Position numbers and translations under genes: made by a program. Source: Saprospiraceae bacterium (GTDB taxonomy: Bacteria; Bacteroidota; Bacteroidia; Chitinophagales; Saprospiraceae). Taken from it: a stretch of DNA of 64,000 bases. Shown here one piece after another: positions 47,203 to 56,007 of the stretch (position 1 is its first letter; every line of letters begins with the position of its first letter). The notes beneath the pieces were generated by a model that saw only the letters and a list, made by a program, of their open reading frames with translations, searched no databases and was not told the DNA's origin. The DNA is taken from contig JADJVN010000014.1 of assembly GCA_016710585.1 (NCBI GenBank), positions 1 to 64,000 of the forward strand. The letters run 5' to 3'.

Positions 47203-48735
47203 ATGAGGTATTTTCTTTTCATACTATTGTCTATTTATTCTTGTGAAATTTTTGCTCAAAGTTTCAAGACTGCGAAAGATTTATCTCCAAAAAATCAAAA
47301 GATCTATCAAAAATCAGTTGCACTTTATAAAACTGATGAATTTGAAAAAGCAAAAAAAGGATTCCAAAAACTCATTCAAAAGGACCCTTATTGCATCGAT
47401 GCATTTATCCAATTGGGATCTATCTATTATGAATCCTCTGATTTTGAAAATGCAGAAATAAATTTTAAAAAAGCAATAGATCTTTCACCTGACTATAATT
47501 CCAAATTGTATTATACATTAGCATTGTCAAACAGGCAGACAAAAAAATATAGAGAAGCAAAAATTAATTTATATACTTTTCTTCAAACAGAGAAAAAAAA
47601 TCAAGAATTGCTCAACAAGGCTAATGAATTATATCCGAGTTTTATTTTTGCAGATAGTATCACACAATTTCCATTACAATTCCAACTAAAAGAGATGACC
47701 ATTTGGAATACCTTGAATTCCGAATATCTTCCTACAATCACTGCAGATGGAAATACTGTCGTATTCACCAGAAGATTAAATCAAAATAATGAAGACCTCT
47801 TTATCACCACTCGAAAAGATTCTGTTTGGTCTGTGCCCATTGCATTAGACGAAATTAATTCATTGTATAACGAAGGGGCTCCAGCTATTTCACCTGATGG
47901 AAAATCAATAATATTTACCAGCTGTGATATTAAAGAAAGTATTGGTGGGTGTGATTTATTTATAAGTGAATTGGTCAATGGAGAATGGTCTCAGCCAAGA
48001 AACTTAAGTCGAGAAATAAATACTCCAGCCTACGAATCTCAAGCCAATTTTGCAGATAATGGCAATACACTTTATTTTGTAAGCAATAGAAAAGGTTCCC
48101 TTGGTGCAAATGATATATGGGTTACAAAATTGAAAAAAGATAAAACGTGGAGCAAACCTAAAAACTTAGGAAAAAATGTTAACACAATTAAAAATGAAGA
48201 ATGTCCTTTCATGCATCCCAACGGGAAAACATTGTTTTTCTCATCTGATGGATTGCCTGGAATGGGAGGCAAAGATATCTACTATTGTATAAAAGATACA
48301 TCAAATAATTGGAGTGAACCAATAAATCTAGGATATCCACTCAATAGTACTTTACATGAAGCTTCTTTCATCACAGATATTCAGGGGATAAATGCATATT
48401 ACGCCAGTGATTTTAAGTATGAAAATATTAAAGACCAAAACATTTTAAAGCAAAAAAATTTGGATCTTTTTTCATTTATTCTTCCTGAATCTAAAAGGCC
48501 TCAAGCCAGTTCATATATTCATATTTCAGTTATAGACGAACTGACGAAAGCTCCAATTCAAGCACATGTAGAAATTTTTGATCTAATAAATAAAGAGCTA
48601 TTTTTTTCAGGTAATACTTCGGCAGATGGTCAAAAGACTGTAGTACTCCCGACAGGATCAAGTTATGCCATGCATATCAAAAAAGAAATTACCTGTTCGA
48701 TAATAGCAATGTTAATTGCATTGAAAATGGTCTAG
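47203..48735 (+). CDS. PorE-like OmpA-family protein, N-terminal part (locus 47203-49133, frame-broken)
   Basis: ATG at 47203 with an exported leader (MRYFLFILLSIYSCEIFAQ). Domains: TPR repeats (about 25-145, IDAFIQLGSIYYESSDFENA), a WD40-like PD40 propeller (about 150-400, NEGAPAISPDGKSIIFTSCD, SQANFADNGNTLYFVSNRKG), then a carboxypeptidase-regulatory-like segment (about 415-500). The order matches PorE of the T9SS, which binds peptidoglycan and contacts PorP/PorK/N. Reading breaks near 48686-48690; the stated end (CSIIAMLIALKMV) is out of frame. Confidence 0.85.
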   Translation: MRYFLFILLSIYSCEIFAQSFKTAKDLSPKNQKIYQKSVALYKTDEFEKAKKGFQKLIQKDPYCIDAFIQLGSIYYESSDFENAEINFKKAIDLSPDYNSKLYYTLALSNRQTKKYREAKINLYTFLQTEKKNQELLNKANELYPSFIFADSITQFPLQFQLKEMTIWNTLNSEYLPTITADGNTVVFTRRLNQNNEDLFITTRKDSVWSVPIALDEINSLYNEGAPAISPDGKSIIFTSCDIKESIGGCDLFISELVNGEWSQPRNLSREINTPAYESQANFADNGNTLYFVSNRKGSLGANDIWVTKLKKDKTWSKPKNLGKNVNTIKNEECPFMHPNGKTLFFSSDGLPGMGGKDIYYCIKDTSNNWSEPINLGYPLNSTLHEASFITDIQGINAYYASDFKYENIKDQNILKQKNLDLFSFILPESKRPQASSYIHISVIDELTKAPIQAHVEIFDLINKELFFSGNTSADGQKTVVLPTGSSYAMHIKKEITCSIIAMLIALKMV

Positions 48736-49133
48736 CAAGACAAGATCAAAACATTAGTCGCTATCTTAAACAAATTAAAAATCATACTAACAAAGCCATT
48801 GTTTTAAATAATATTTTCTTTGAATTCGGATCTGCAGTTTTAAAAAACGAAAGCGAATATGAACTTAGTGAACTCTATCAATCCTTGTCTGAAAATTCTA
48901 AACTTAAAATCAAAATCCTAGGTCATACTGACAATATAGGATCTGAAGAATCCAATTTAAATCTGTCCCAAATGAGGGCAAATGCTGTAAAGGATTATCT
49001 TATTAAAAAAGGAATTCAACAAGATAGACTTAGTTCTGAGGGAAAAGGTGAACTTCAGCCAATAGACTCAAACGAAAATGAAGAAGGTAGAAAAAACAAT
49101 AGGAGAACAGAATTTATCATTATTGAAGAATGA
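48687..49133 (+). CDS. PorE-like protein, C-terminal OmpA domain
   Basis: Second frame of the locus. With one A restored at 48686-48690 the protein continues KKENYLFDNSNVNCIENG and then into a classical OmpA C-terminal domain (NNIFFEFGSAVLKNESEYEL, IKILGHTDNIGSEESNLNLS, QMRANAVKDYLIKKG, GKGEL, GRKNNRRTEF) that binds peptidoglycan. Its stop overlaps the rlmD start by four bases. A joined protein is about 643 residues. TTG at 48885 in this frame is not a credible start. Confidence 0.85.
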   Translation, partial: NYLFDNSNVNCIENGLARQDQNISRYLKQIKNHTNKAIVLNNIFFEFGSAVLKNESEYELSELYQSLSENSKLKIKILGHTDNIGSEESNLNLSQMRANAVKDYLIKKGIQQDRLSSEGKGELQPIDSNENEEGRKNNRRTEFIIIEE

Positions 49134-50215
49134 AAAAAAAGAAAGAACTAAAATCTGCAGACATAGAAATTAAAGCAATTGCTCATAAAGGAATGGCATT
49201 GGGAAAGACCTCAGAAGGAATGGTCGTCCTGACCAAAAATGCAGTACCCGGTGATCATGTGGAAGTGCGATTGCATAAAAAAAGAAAAGGGGTTTGGCTC
49301 GGATTATTTACAAAAATTATTTCGCCTTCTCCACATCGTGTTGCTCCATTATGTCAGCATTTTTCAGTATGTGGAGGCTGCAGTTGGCAAGATTTAAAAT
49401 ATGAGGAACAACTGCATCAAAAAGAAACCATCGTCCGAGATGCAATCCAAAGAATAGCAAAAATAGATGCTTCTGTTATCGAACCAATCGTCGGTGCAAA
49501 AGACACATTCTATTATCGAAACAAACTAGAATATACATTCTCCACCTACAAATGGAAAATAGAAAAAGACGAAGATATTTCTAGCCCACAAAATGCGCTT
49601 GGCTTTCATAGGCCTGAATCCTTTTTTAAAATTGTGGACATTGAAAGATGTCATTTACAAATCGATATCAGCAACCAAATAAGAAATACAATAAAACAAC
49701 TCGCCGCAGATGAAGACCTCAGTTTTTATGATATCAAAAATCATACTGGGCTCTTGCGTAATCTCATCATCAGAACGAATTCAAGTGGAGAGGTCATGTT
49801 GTCACTAATAATAGGATCTAATACAGAAGATAAAGTCATCAATTTACTGAGCCAAATTCAAGAAAAATTCTCAAGTATAAAATCTATTTTTGTTGGCTTT
49901 AATCAAAAAAGAAATGACTCCCTTTTTGAAGTCAACTTTAAAAATATCTATGGAGAAAATTATCTCATTGAGACATTGAATCATGTCAAATTTTATATAA
50001 GCCCAAAATCTTTTTTTCAAACCAATACTAAACAAGCAGAATTGCTTTATTCTCTTGTAGAAGATTTTGCTCAACTTAAAGGAACTGAAACTATTTATGA
50101 TCTTTATTGCGGAGTAGGAAGTATTGGCATCTACCTTGCAAAAAATGCAAAGACGATTATTGGTGTTGAAGAAATAGAGGATGCCATTCTGGATGCAAGA
50201 AAAATGCAAGTTTAA
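49130..50215 (+). CDS. rlmD: 23S rRNA uracil-5-methyltransferase RlmD, N-terminal part (locus 49130-50529, frame-broken)
   Basis: ATG at 49130 overlaps the upstream stop. TRAM-like RNA-binding region (KAIAHKGMALGKTSEGMVVL, about 13-60), then the 4Fe-4S cysteine motif (Cys75, Cys81, Cys84 in CQHFSVCGGC, with a later Cys in IERCHLQ). The SAM-binding motif DLYCGVGSIGIYLAKNAKTI is near residue 325-345. Reading breaks at the A run 50200-50204; adding one A gives DARKNASLNQLENTHFYTGD, rejoining the C-terminal piece. Intact, it makes m5U in 23S rRNA. Confidence 0.92.
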   Translation: MKKKKELKSADIEIKAIAHKGMALGKTSEGMVVLTKNAVPGDHVEVRLHKKRKGVWLGLFTKIISPSPHRVAPLCQHFSVCGGCSWQDLKYEEQLHQKETIVRDAIQRIAKIDASVIEPIVGAKDTFYYRNKLEYTFSTYKWKIEKDEDISSPQNALGFHRPESFFKIVDIERCHLQIDISNQIRNTIKQLAADEDLSFYDIKNHTGLLRNLIIRTNSSGEVMLSLIIGSNTEDKVINLLSQIQEKFSSIKSIFVGFNQKRNDSLFEVNFKNIYGENYLIETLNHVKFYISPKSFFQTNTKQAELLYSLVEDFAQLKGTETIYDLYCGVGSIGIYLAKNAKTIIGVEEIEDAILDARKMQV

Positions 50216-50529
50216 ATCAATTGGAGAATACTCATTTTTATACTGGTGATGCAAAACTAATTGTCAATGAATCATTATTCGAAAAACATGGCGAGGCAGA
50301 TCTCATTATCGTCGACCCACCACGAGCTGGACTCCATGAAGATTTAATCAAAACACTCTTAAATATCGCAGCTAAAAAAATTATTTACGTAAGCTGCAAT
50401 CCTGCAACCCAAGCTAGGGATTTATTGTTATTATGTGAGAAATATCATGTCACACGTACAAAACCTGTAGATATGTTTCCTCATACTAATCATGTAGAAT
50501 GTATTGCAGCTTTAGAATTGAAATCATGA
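50203..50529 (+). CDS. rlmD: RlmD, C-terminal catalytic part
   Basis: Second frame of the locus, 109 codons. It contains the DPPRAGL motif (VDPPRAGLHED) and the catalytic cysteine in IYVSCNPATQARD, both diagnostic of this methyltransferase family. It is essential for catalysis, so the N-terminal piece alone would be inactive. Joined length is about 467 residues, normal for RlmD. The stretch just before the start TTG at 50221 (LNQ) belongs to this frame. Confidence 0.92.
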   Translation, partial: NASLNQLENTHFYTGDAKLIVNESLFEKHGEADLIIVDPPRAGLHEDLIKTLLNIAAKKIIYVSCNPATQARDLLLLCEKYHVTRTKPVDMFPHTNHVECIAALELKS

Positions 50530-50564
50530 TATTCATTAAAACAAATTTAATATAGCCTAGCCTA

Positions 50565-50951
50565 ATGAAAAAGCAAAGCATAGAGAAATATTTGGAATTG
50601 GAAGATGACTTAAGGCGCTATCGCAAAGCCTTAAATCAAGCACAAGAAGTCATGTTAGATCAAGAAGTCACAGCTTATCCCATTTTTATATTTCACCAGC
50701 AAGAATTGGAAATGGGTGTGCCAATAATTTTGGCAAGTGAGCAAACTGGAGTGTGGTCTATCCATGCTTCAAGTCTGGAAGAGTTCATGGTAAAAAATTT
50801 AATCGACGCTGAAAAAATTCCAGATTTTCAAAAATTATTTAAGGAACATAATCATCATTTTTGTTTGTTTGTTTTATCCGAATTAGGAGCTCAATTTATT
50901 TTTTATCCAAGAGATAAAGAAATCTATAAGGAATATGGAAATCTCAATTAA
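50565..50951 (+). CDS. Conserved-looking small protein of unknown function
   Basis: 128 residues. An N-terminal helix (IEKYLELEDDLRRYRKALNQ) is followed by a beta/alpha segment (AYPIFIFHQQELEMGVPIIL, TGVWSIHASSLEEFMVKNLI, CLFVLSELGAQFIFYPRD). No known catalytic motif is visible and no export signal. The stop overlaps the next gene by 17 bases, so the two are expressed together; the partner is an Hpt-like protein, which hints at signalling (inference). Confidence 0.65.
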   Translation: MKKQSIEKYLELEDDLRRYRKALNQAQEVMLDQEVTAYPIFIFHQQELEMGVPIILASEQTGVWSIHASSLEEFMVKNLIDAEKIPDFQKLFKEHNHHFCLFVLSELGAQFIFYPRDKEIYKEYGNLN

Positions 50952-51246
50952 ACTTGACATGTTATCTGAGATTGTTTTCCATGACAAAACATTAGTTAAA
51001 GATTTGATCGATTCACTTATTCAGGATATGGAAGAGCATTTTGATCAATTAAAAGCCACAAGCGAATACCCTTTTAAAACTATCCATTATCTCAAATCAA
51101 GTTTTGCTATGGTGGGCTGTGTGGAAGGCATTAAATCTTGTGAAAAACTAATTCAAACTAAAGATCCTATGGATTTTCAAAGCTTAGTTCTTATCTTTGA
51201 GCAGCTAAAAGAAAAGCTATTGAATCCACAATCCAGTATTCAATAA
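50935..51246 (+). CDS. Hpt-like phosphotransfer domain protein
   Basis: 103 residues, all-helical in appearance. The segment TIHYLKSSFAMVGC contains the Hpt signature (H-x-L-K-S-S...G) with the phospho-accepting His in IHYLKS, near residue 50. A four-helix phosphotransfer protein normally accepts phosphate from a hybrid kinase, but no kinase lies nearby. The 17-base overlap with the upstream gene indicates coupled translation. The next gene, rfbA, starts 27 bases later. Confidence 0.7.
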   Translation: MEISIKLDMLSEIVFHDKTLVKDLIDSLIQDMEEHFDQLKATSEYPFKTIHYLKSSFAMVGCVEGIKSCEKLIQTKDPMDFQSLVLIFEQLKEKLLNPQSSIQ

Positions 51247-51273
51247 TAATTATTTTACAAAAAATTTATTACC

Positions 51274-52140
51274 ATGAAAGGAATAATATTAGCAGGAGGA
51301 CAGGGCACACGATTATTTCCCAGCACACTTGCGGTAAGCAAACAATTGATGCCTGTGTATGATAAACCCATGATTTACTATCCTTTGTCTACATTGATGT
51401 TGGCAGGAATAAGTGAAATATTAATTATCTCGACGCCTAGAGATTTACCTTCTTTCCAATCCCTTTTTGGTGATGGAAGTCAAATTGGAATTAAGCTATC
51501 ATATAAAGAGCAACTTGTTCCAAATGGACTTGCTCAAGCTTTCGTTTTAGGTAAAGAATTTATTGGCAATGATTCTGTATGCTTAATTTTAGGTGACAAT
51601 ATATTTTATGGACACAAATTACCTGATCTACTGAGAGAAAGTACAGATCCACAAGGAGGTATCGTATTTGCATATCCTGTCTCTGATCCAGAGAGATACG
51701 GTGTCGTAGAATTTGATCAAAATCTCAAAGCGATTTCTCTTGAAGAAAAACCAAACCAACCAAAATCCAATTATGCTGTCCCAGGAATTTACTTCTATGA
51801 CAACAGTGTCATTCAAGTCGCTGAAAATTTAAAGCCAAGCGCACGAGGTGAATATGAGATCACCGATGTAAACAAAGAATATCTCGCTCAAGGCAAATTA
51901 AAAGTAGGCGTATTGGGTAGAGGTGTCGCTTGGTTAGATACCGGCACTCACGAGTCTCTGATGCAAGCATCTCAATTCATTCAAGTCATCGAAGATCGCC
52001 AAGGGCTCAAGATCGGATGCATTGAAGAAATAGCATATGTCATGGGCTTCATCACCAAAGATCAGTTGATGACTCAAGCTGAAAAATTGAAAAAAAGTAT
52101 TTATGGAGAATATCTTTTAAAAATTTTAAAAAGTATTTAA
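51274..52140 (+). CDS. rfbA: Glucose-1-phosphate thymidylyltransferase
   Basis: 288 residues, typical for RmlA/RfbA. Nucleotide motif GGQGTRLFPSTLAVSKQLMP at 8-27, DKPMIYYPLSTLMLAGI, LILGDNIFYG, the substrate loop SLEEKPNQPKSNYAVPGIYF, and RGVAWLDTGTHESLMQAS. It makes dTDP-glucose, the entry to dTDP-sugar (for example rhamnose) synthesis. No other rfb genes are in the window. ATG at 51274 is preceded by an AT-rich spacer without an obvious ribosome-binding site. Confidence 0.95.
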   Translation: MKGIILAGGQGTRLFPSTLAVSKQLMPVYDKPMIYYPLSTLMLAGISEILIISTPRDLPSFQSLFGDGSQIGIKLSYKEQLVPNGLAQAFVLGKEFIGNDSVCLILGDNIFYGHKLPDLLRESTDPQGGIVFAYPVSDPERYGVVEFDQNLKAISLEEKPNQPKSNYAVPGIYFYDNSVIQVAENLKPSARGEYEITDVNKEYLAQGKLKVGVLGRGVAWLDTGTHESLMQASQFIQVIEDRQGLKIGCIEEIAYVMGFITKDQLMTQAEKLKKSIYGEYLLKILKSI

Positions 52141-52167
52141 TTCCTAATTTTAGATCAAAGAATAAAA

Positions 52168-53883
52168 ATGAAAAAACTAATATATTTGAGTTTATTGTTG
52201 ATGATTAAAAATGCCTATTCACAGGTTAGAATAGAATCATCCATCAATATAAATTTATTAAAGAAGGAATATGTTCCAGTTTTAATTTATTTTAAAGACC
52301 AAGCTGATCTTTCTGCAATTGAAGCCAATTGGACTAAAGCTCAAAAAGGCAATTATGTGTATCATCAGTTAAAAGAAAAAGCGAACACGACTCAGAAAAA
52401 TATTATCCATTATTTAATTTCAAAAAATATAAAATACCAATCTTTTTTTATTGCCAATTCAATAAAAGCAGAAATCAATGCTAAACAATTATCTGAGCTT
52501 TCACAATTCAATGAAGTCAAAAGTATATTGTATGATGTCCCCTTGCAGTTAGAACAAGTTCAATTGGATTTGAACGCAGAATCTGCTCAAACCAGAACTG
52601 CTGAAATTACCTGGGGATTGAAGAATATTCAAGCAATTGATGTATGGAATCAAGGCTATGAAGGTCAAGGTGTCACAGTTGCCGGAGCGGATACAGGATA
52701 TAAATGGGATGTAGCAGGAATTAAAGAAAGGTATAGAGGTTGGAATGATTCTACTGTGAATCACGCTTATCATTGGCATGATGCAATCCACAATATCAGT
52801 CCTCTTGCAAACGATTCTATTAACCCTTGTGGTCTCTATCTAAAAGAACCTTGCGATGATAATGGACACGGCACACATACTGCTGGAACCATGCTTGGGA
52901 AAACAGATGATTTCTTCTATGGCGTTGCTCCTAGAGCAAAATGGATAGGCTGTAGGAATATGGAAAGAGGCAATGGCGCCCCTTCAACTTATATTGAATG
53001 TTTTGAATTTTTTCTAGCACCCACAGATAGCTTAAATCAAAATCCAAAACCAGAATTAGCACCTCATGTCATCAATAATAGCTGGTACTGTTCTGTTAGT
53101 GAAGGTTGCAATCTAAGCAACTTTGAAGTGATGCATACTGTGATTAAAAATCTAAAGGCAGCAGGGATAGTAGTGGTAGTATCAGCAGGCAATCAAGGGA
53201 ATAGCTGTAGCTCTATTGCACATCCTCCTGCAATGTTTGAAGAGAGTTTCAGCATTGGGTCTTTTGCAATAAATGATACCATAAGTGGCTTTAGTGCTAT
53301 GGGTCCTGTCATTATAGATAGTAGCTACCGCATCAAACCAAATGTCGTTGCACCTGGATCAGGCGTTATTTCTAGAACCAAAGAAGGTAATTTGGAAGCT
53401 TGGAATGGGACGAGCATGGCAGGCCCACATGTTGCAGGCCTGGTAGCACTGATTATTTCAGCCAATCCCAGTTTGGCTGGCAAAGTAGATATTATTGAAA
53501 ATATCATTGAATCAACTTCTAGATACGCTGATTCTCATATTCAATGCGATACTTTTTCTTCAACTCAAAGACCAAATAATATGTATGGTTTTGGCAAAAT
53601 AAATGCATTAGAAGCTGTAAATAAAGCTAGAGTTTTTGTCAATGTTGAAAATGAAAATAAACTCAATTCAAACTTTATAATCCAACCAAATCCGGGACAG
53701 GATTATTTCGAAATTTTATCACAAAATCCATTAGGTCAAATTTGGATCTATAATTCCATTGGTCAGTTAATGGTTCATGATAATACTGCAAATCACCAAA
53801 AGCAAATTCAATCCGCTTCGTGGGAAAAAGGAATATATTTTATAAAAATTCAAAACAAAACTATTCTTTGGTCTAAAATTTAA
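52168..53883 (+). CDS. S8 subtilisin-like protease, T9SS cargo
   Basis: 571 residues. Signal peptide MKKLIYLSLLLMIKNAYS. A propeptide-like N-terminal region (about 20-140) precedes the catalytic domain: Asp175 (VTVAGADTGYKWD), His234 (DDNGHGTHTAG) and Ser in WNGTSMAGPHVAGLVA near 415, making a complete triad. The end is a T9SS type A sorting domain (FIIQPNPGQDYFEILSQ, WEKGIYFIKIQNK). The secreted protease probably degrades extracellular protein. It precedes trhO by six bases on the same strand. Confidence 0.93.
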   Translation: MKKLIYLSLLLMIKNAYSQVRIESSININLLKKEYVPVLIYFKDQADLSAIEANWTKAQKGNYVYHQLKEKANTTQKNIIHYLISKNIKYQSFFIANSIKAEINAKQLSELSQFNEVKSILYDVPLQLEQVQLDLNAESAQTRTAEITWGLKNIQAIDVWNQGYEGQGVTVAGADTGYKWDVAGIKERYRGWNDSTVNHAYHWHDAIHNISPLANDSINPCGLYLKEPCDDNGHGTHTAGTMLGKTDDFFYGVAPRAKWIGCRNMERGNGAPSTYIECFEFFLAPTDSLNQNPKPELAPHVINNSWYCSVSEGCNLSNFEVMHTVIKNLKAAGIVVVVSAGNQGNSCSSIAHPPAMFEESFSIGSFAINDTISGFSAMGPVIIDSSYRIKPNVVAPGSGVISRTKEGNLEAWNGTSMAGPHVAGLVALIISANPSLAGKVDIIENIIESTSRYADSHIQCDTFSSTQRPNNMYGFGKINALEAVNKARVFVNVENENKLNSNFIIQPNPGQDYFEILSQNPLGQIWIYNSIGQLMVHDNTANHQKQIQSASWEKGIYFIKIQNKTILWSKI

Positions 53884-53889
53884 TCTGGT

Positions 53890-54975
53890 ATGAAAGAGGT
53901 ACTGTTCAATAAAATAAATCGTGAGATCTTACTCAAAAAAATGCAAGAAAATAATGAGCAAAGAACCACCATCTCTTTTTATAGATATATCAAAATTGCA
54001 AATCCACAATTATTCAGAGATCATCTCTTCATTGAATTTAATAAATTAAATGTATTGGGTAGAATTTATATTGCTCATGAAGGAATCAATGCTCAGATTT
54101 CAGTTCCCACTGCTCAACTTGAATCATTTAAATCATGCATCAATGACATTCAATATTTACAGAATATAAGATTAAATTATGCCATTGAAGACAATGGAAA
54201 AAGTTTTTTCAAATTAAAAATAAAAGTCAGAGATAAAATCGTAGCTGACGGCATTGATGATCCCAATTTTGATGTAAACAATTCTGGTGTTCACTTGAAC
54301 GCAAAAGAATTCAACGACATTATCAGCAGTGATGCTACTGTTATTGTCGATATGAGAAATCATTATGAGAGTGAAGTCGGCCATTTTGAAAATGCAATAT
54401 GCCCTGAAGTGACCACATTTCGCGAATCACTTCCTATTATATCAGAATTATTAGCGGATAAAAAAGATGCACCGCTGGTCATGTATTGTACTGGTGGAAT
54501 AAGATGTGAGAAGGCTTCAGCCTATATGAAATATAAAGGCTTTAAAGAAGTATACCAACTCAATGGAGGTATTATAGAATATGCGCGACAAGTGAAAGCA
54601 AATAATCTGGATAACAAATTCAAAGGAAAAAATTTTGTATTTGACGAAAGACTAGGAGAAAAAATTTCTGATGAGATTATAAGCAGATGTCACCAATGTG
54701 GTGAAGTATGCGATACGCATATTAATTGTAGTAACGACCAATGTCATATACTATTTATCCAATGCAATAGCTGTCGAGAAAAATATAATTCTTGTTGCTC
54801 ACTATTATGCTCAGATTTCAATTCATTGGATCAAACAGAGAAATTAAAACAAAAAGGGTCTATCGAGTTCAATGGTTCCAAATTCTCAAAGGGAAGGTAT
54901 AAGGCTATTGGTCTTGATGTCAGACTAGATCAAACTGCAAATGGACTTAGTGCCTTGCAAGAAAATAATTCATAA
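53890..54975 (+). CDS. trhO: tRNA uridine(34) hydroxylase TrhO (rhodanese domain)
   Basis: 361 residues, typical. N-terminal acylphosphatase-like part (GRIYIAHEGINAQISVPTAQ) followed by the rhodanese domain: VIVDMRNHYESEVGHFENAI, then VMYCTGGIRCEKAS with Cys200 and Cys206. The C-terminal region has a Cys-rich zinc-like segment (CHQCGEVCDTHINC, CNSCREKYNSCCSLLC). The enzyme hydroxylates uridine 34 in tRNA with oxygen. Start ATG at 53890. Confidence 0.93.
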   Translation: MKEVLFNKINREILLKKMQENNEQRTTISFYRYIKIANPQLFRDHLFIEFNKLNVLGRIYIAHEGINAQISVPTAQLESFKSCINDIQYLQNIRLNYAIEDNGKSFFKLKIKVRDKIVADGIDDPNFDVNNSGVHLNAKEFNDIISSDATVIVDMRNHYESEVGHFENAICPEVTTFRESLPIISELLADKKDAPLVMYCTGGIRCEKASAYMKYKGFKEVYQLNGGIIEYARQVKANNLDNKFKGKNFVFDERLGEKISDEIISRCHQCGEVCDTHINCSNDQCHILFIQCNSCREKYNSCCSLLCSDFNSLDQTEKLKQKGSIEFNGSKFSKGRYKAIGLDVRLDQTANGLSALQENNS

Positions 54976-55012
54976 AATTATTCTTTTTGATTGTGATACG
55001 AAATTAAAGCAA

Positions 55013-55945
55013 CTAAACCAACTTTAATTCAACAACATCAAATGTACCAAGTGATTCAAATTGGCGGATTCTTTCATGAATCATTTTTTCATTCAAATTG
55101 CGAAGTCGAGTAAGACTAAAATCTTCAACGCAAAAAGATGCCATTACAGATCCATAAATGATTGCGGTCTTCATATTATTGAATCCAGTATCATCTGTGC
55201 GAGCTAGGTATCCGATCATACCTCCTGCAAAACTATCTCCTGCTCCAGTCGGGTCAATGACATCAGCAATTGGCAATCCAGGAGCAAAAAATATTTTATC
55301 TTCATGGAACAACAATGCACCATGTTCTCCTTTTTTGATAATTAGGTATTTTGGACCAAAAGTATGAATTTTTGCAGCAGCTTTCACCAAACTATGCTCT
55401 CCAGAAAGCTGTCTTGCCTCTTCATCATTAATAGTAAGTACATCAACTTTTGATATCACCTCCATTAATTTCTCTAGAGCGATATCCATCCAAAAATTCA
55501 TTGTATCTAGTATAACCAATTTTGGTTTTTCTTCCAGCTGATTCAAGACAGAAAGTTGGATATCGGGTGTAAGATTTCCTAACATCACATATTTGCATTT
55601 GCGATAGCTTTCTGGCAATACAGGATTAAAATCTGCTAGAACATTCAGATCGGTCACCAATGTATCTCGTCCATTCATATCCTTATGATATTTTCCAGAC
55701 CAATAGAAAGATTTTTTATTTGGAACTCTCACCAGACCATCCATTTTCACCCCTCTAGACTTTAAGGCTTCTACTTCTTCTTGTGGAAAATCCTCTCCAA
55801 TGATAGAAACTAGAGAAATGTCTTTATGCCAATAAGAAGCGGCCCAACTAATATAAGTACAAGCTCCCCCGATCACTTTATCGACTTTGCCATAAGGGGT
55901 CTCTATTGAATCAAAGGCCATCGTGCCTACAGTAAGAATACTCAT
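55013..55945 (-). CDS. PfkB-family carbohydrate/nucleoside kinase
   Basis: About 310 residues from ATG 55945. A longer frame to 55999 would overlap the tRNA terminator hairpin, so that start is rejected. Landmarks: GGACTYISWAASYW near residue 25, the GEDFP region, and IADVIDPTGAGDSFAGGMIG, the C-terminal PfkB signature with the catalytic Asp. Substrate could be a sugar, ribose or adenosine-type nucleoside. It is the last minus-strand gene after the tRNA, probably its own unit. Confidence 0.9.
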   Translation of the reverse strand: MSILTVGTMAFDSIETPYGKVDKVIGGACTYISWAASYWHKDISLVSIIGEDFPQEEVEALKSRGVKMDGLVRVPNKKSFYWSGKYHKDMNGRDTLVTDLNVLADFNPVLPESYRKCKYVMLGNLTPDIQLSVLNQLEEKPKLVILDTMNFWMDIALEKLMEVISKVDVLTINDEEARQLSGEHSLVKAAAKIHTFGPKYLIIKKGEHGALLFHEDKIFFAPGLPIADVIDPTGAGDSFAGGMIGYLARTDDTGFNNMKTAIIYGSVMASFCVEDFSLTRLRNLNEKMIHERIRQFESLGTFDVVELKLV

Positions 55946-55968
55946 TTGACTGATTTTTTTTAAAATGA

Positions 55969-55997
55969 GAAAGCCTTGCTTTTCGAGCAAGGCTTTC
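55969..55997 (-). terminator. Terminator downstream of tRNA-Asn
   Basis: A 12-bp perfect stem (55969-55980 and 55986-55997, GAAAGCCTTGCT / AGCAAGGCTTTC) with a 5-base loop TTTCG. Read on the minus strand it is followed by TCATTTT and then A-rich sequence. It lies 10 bases past the tRNA 3' end and 24 bases before the PfkB ATG. Confidence 0.75.
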
Positions 55998-56007
55998 AAT
56001 AATCTCG

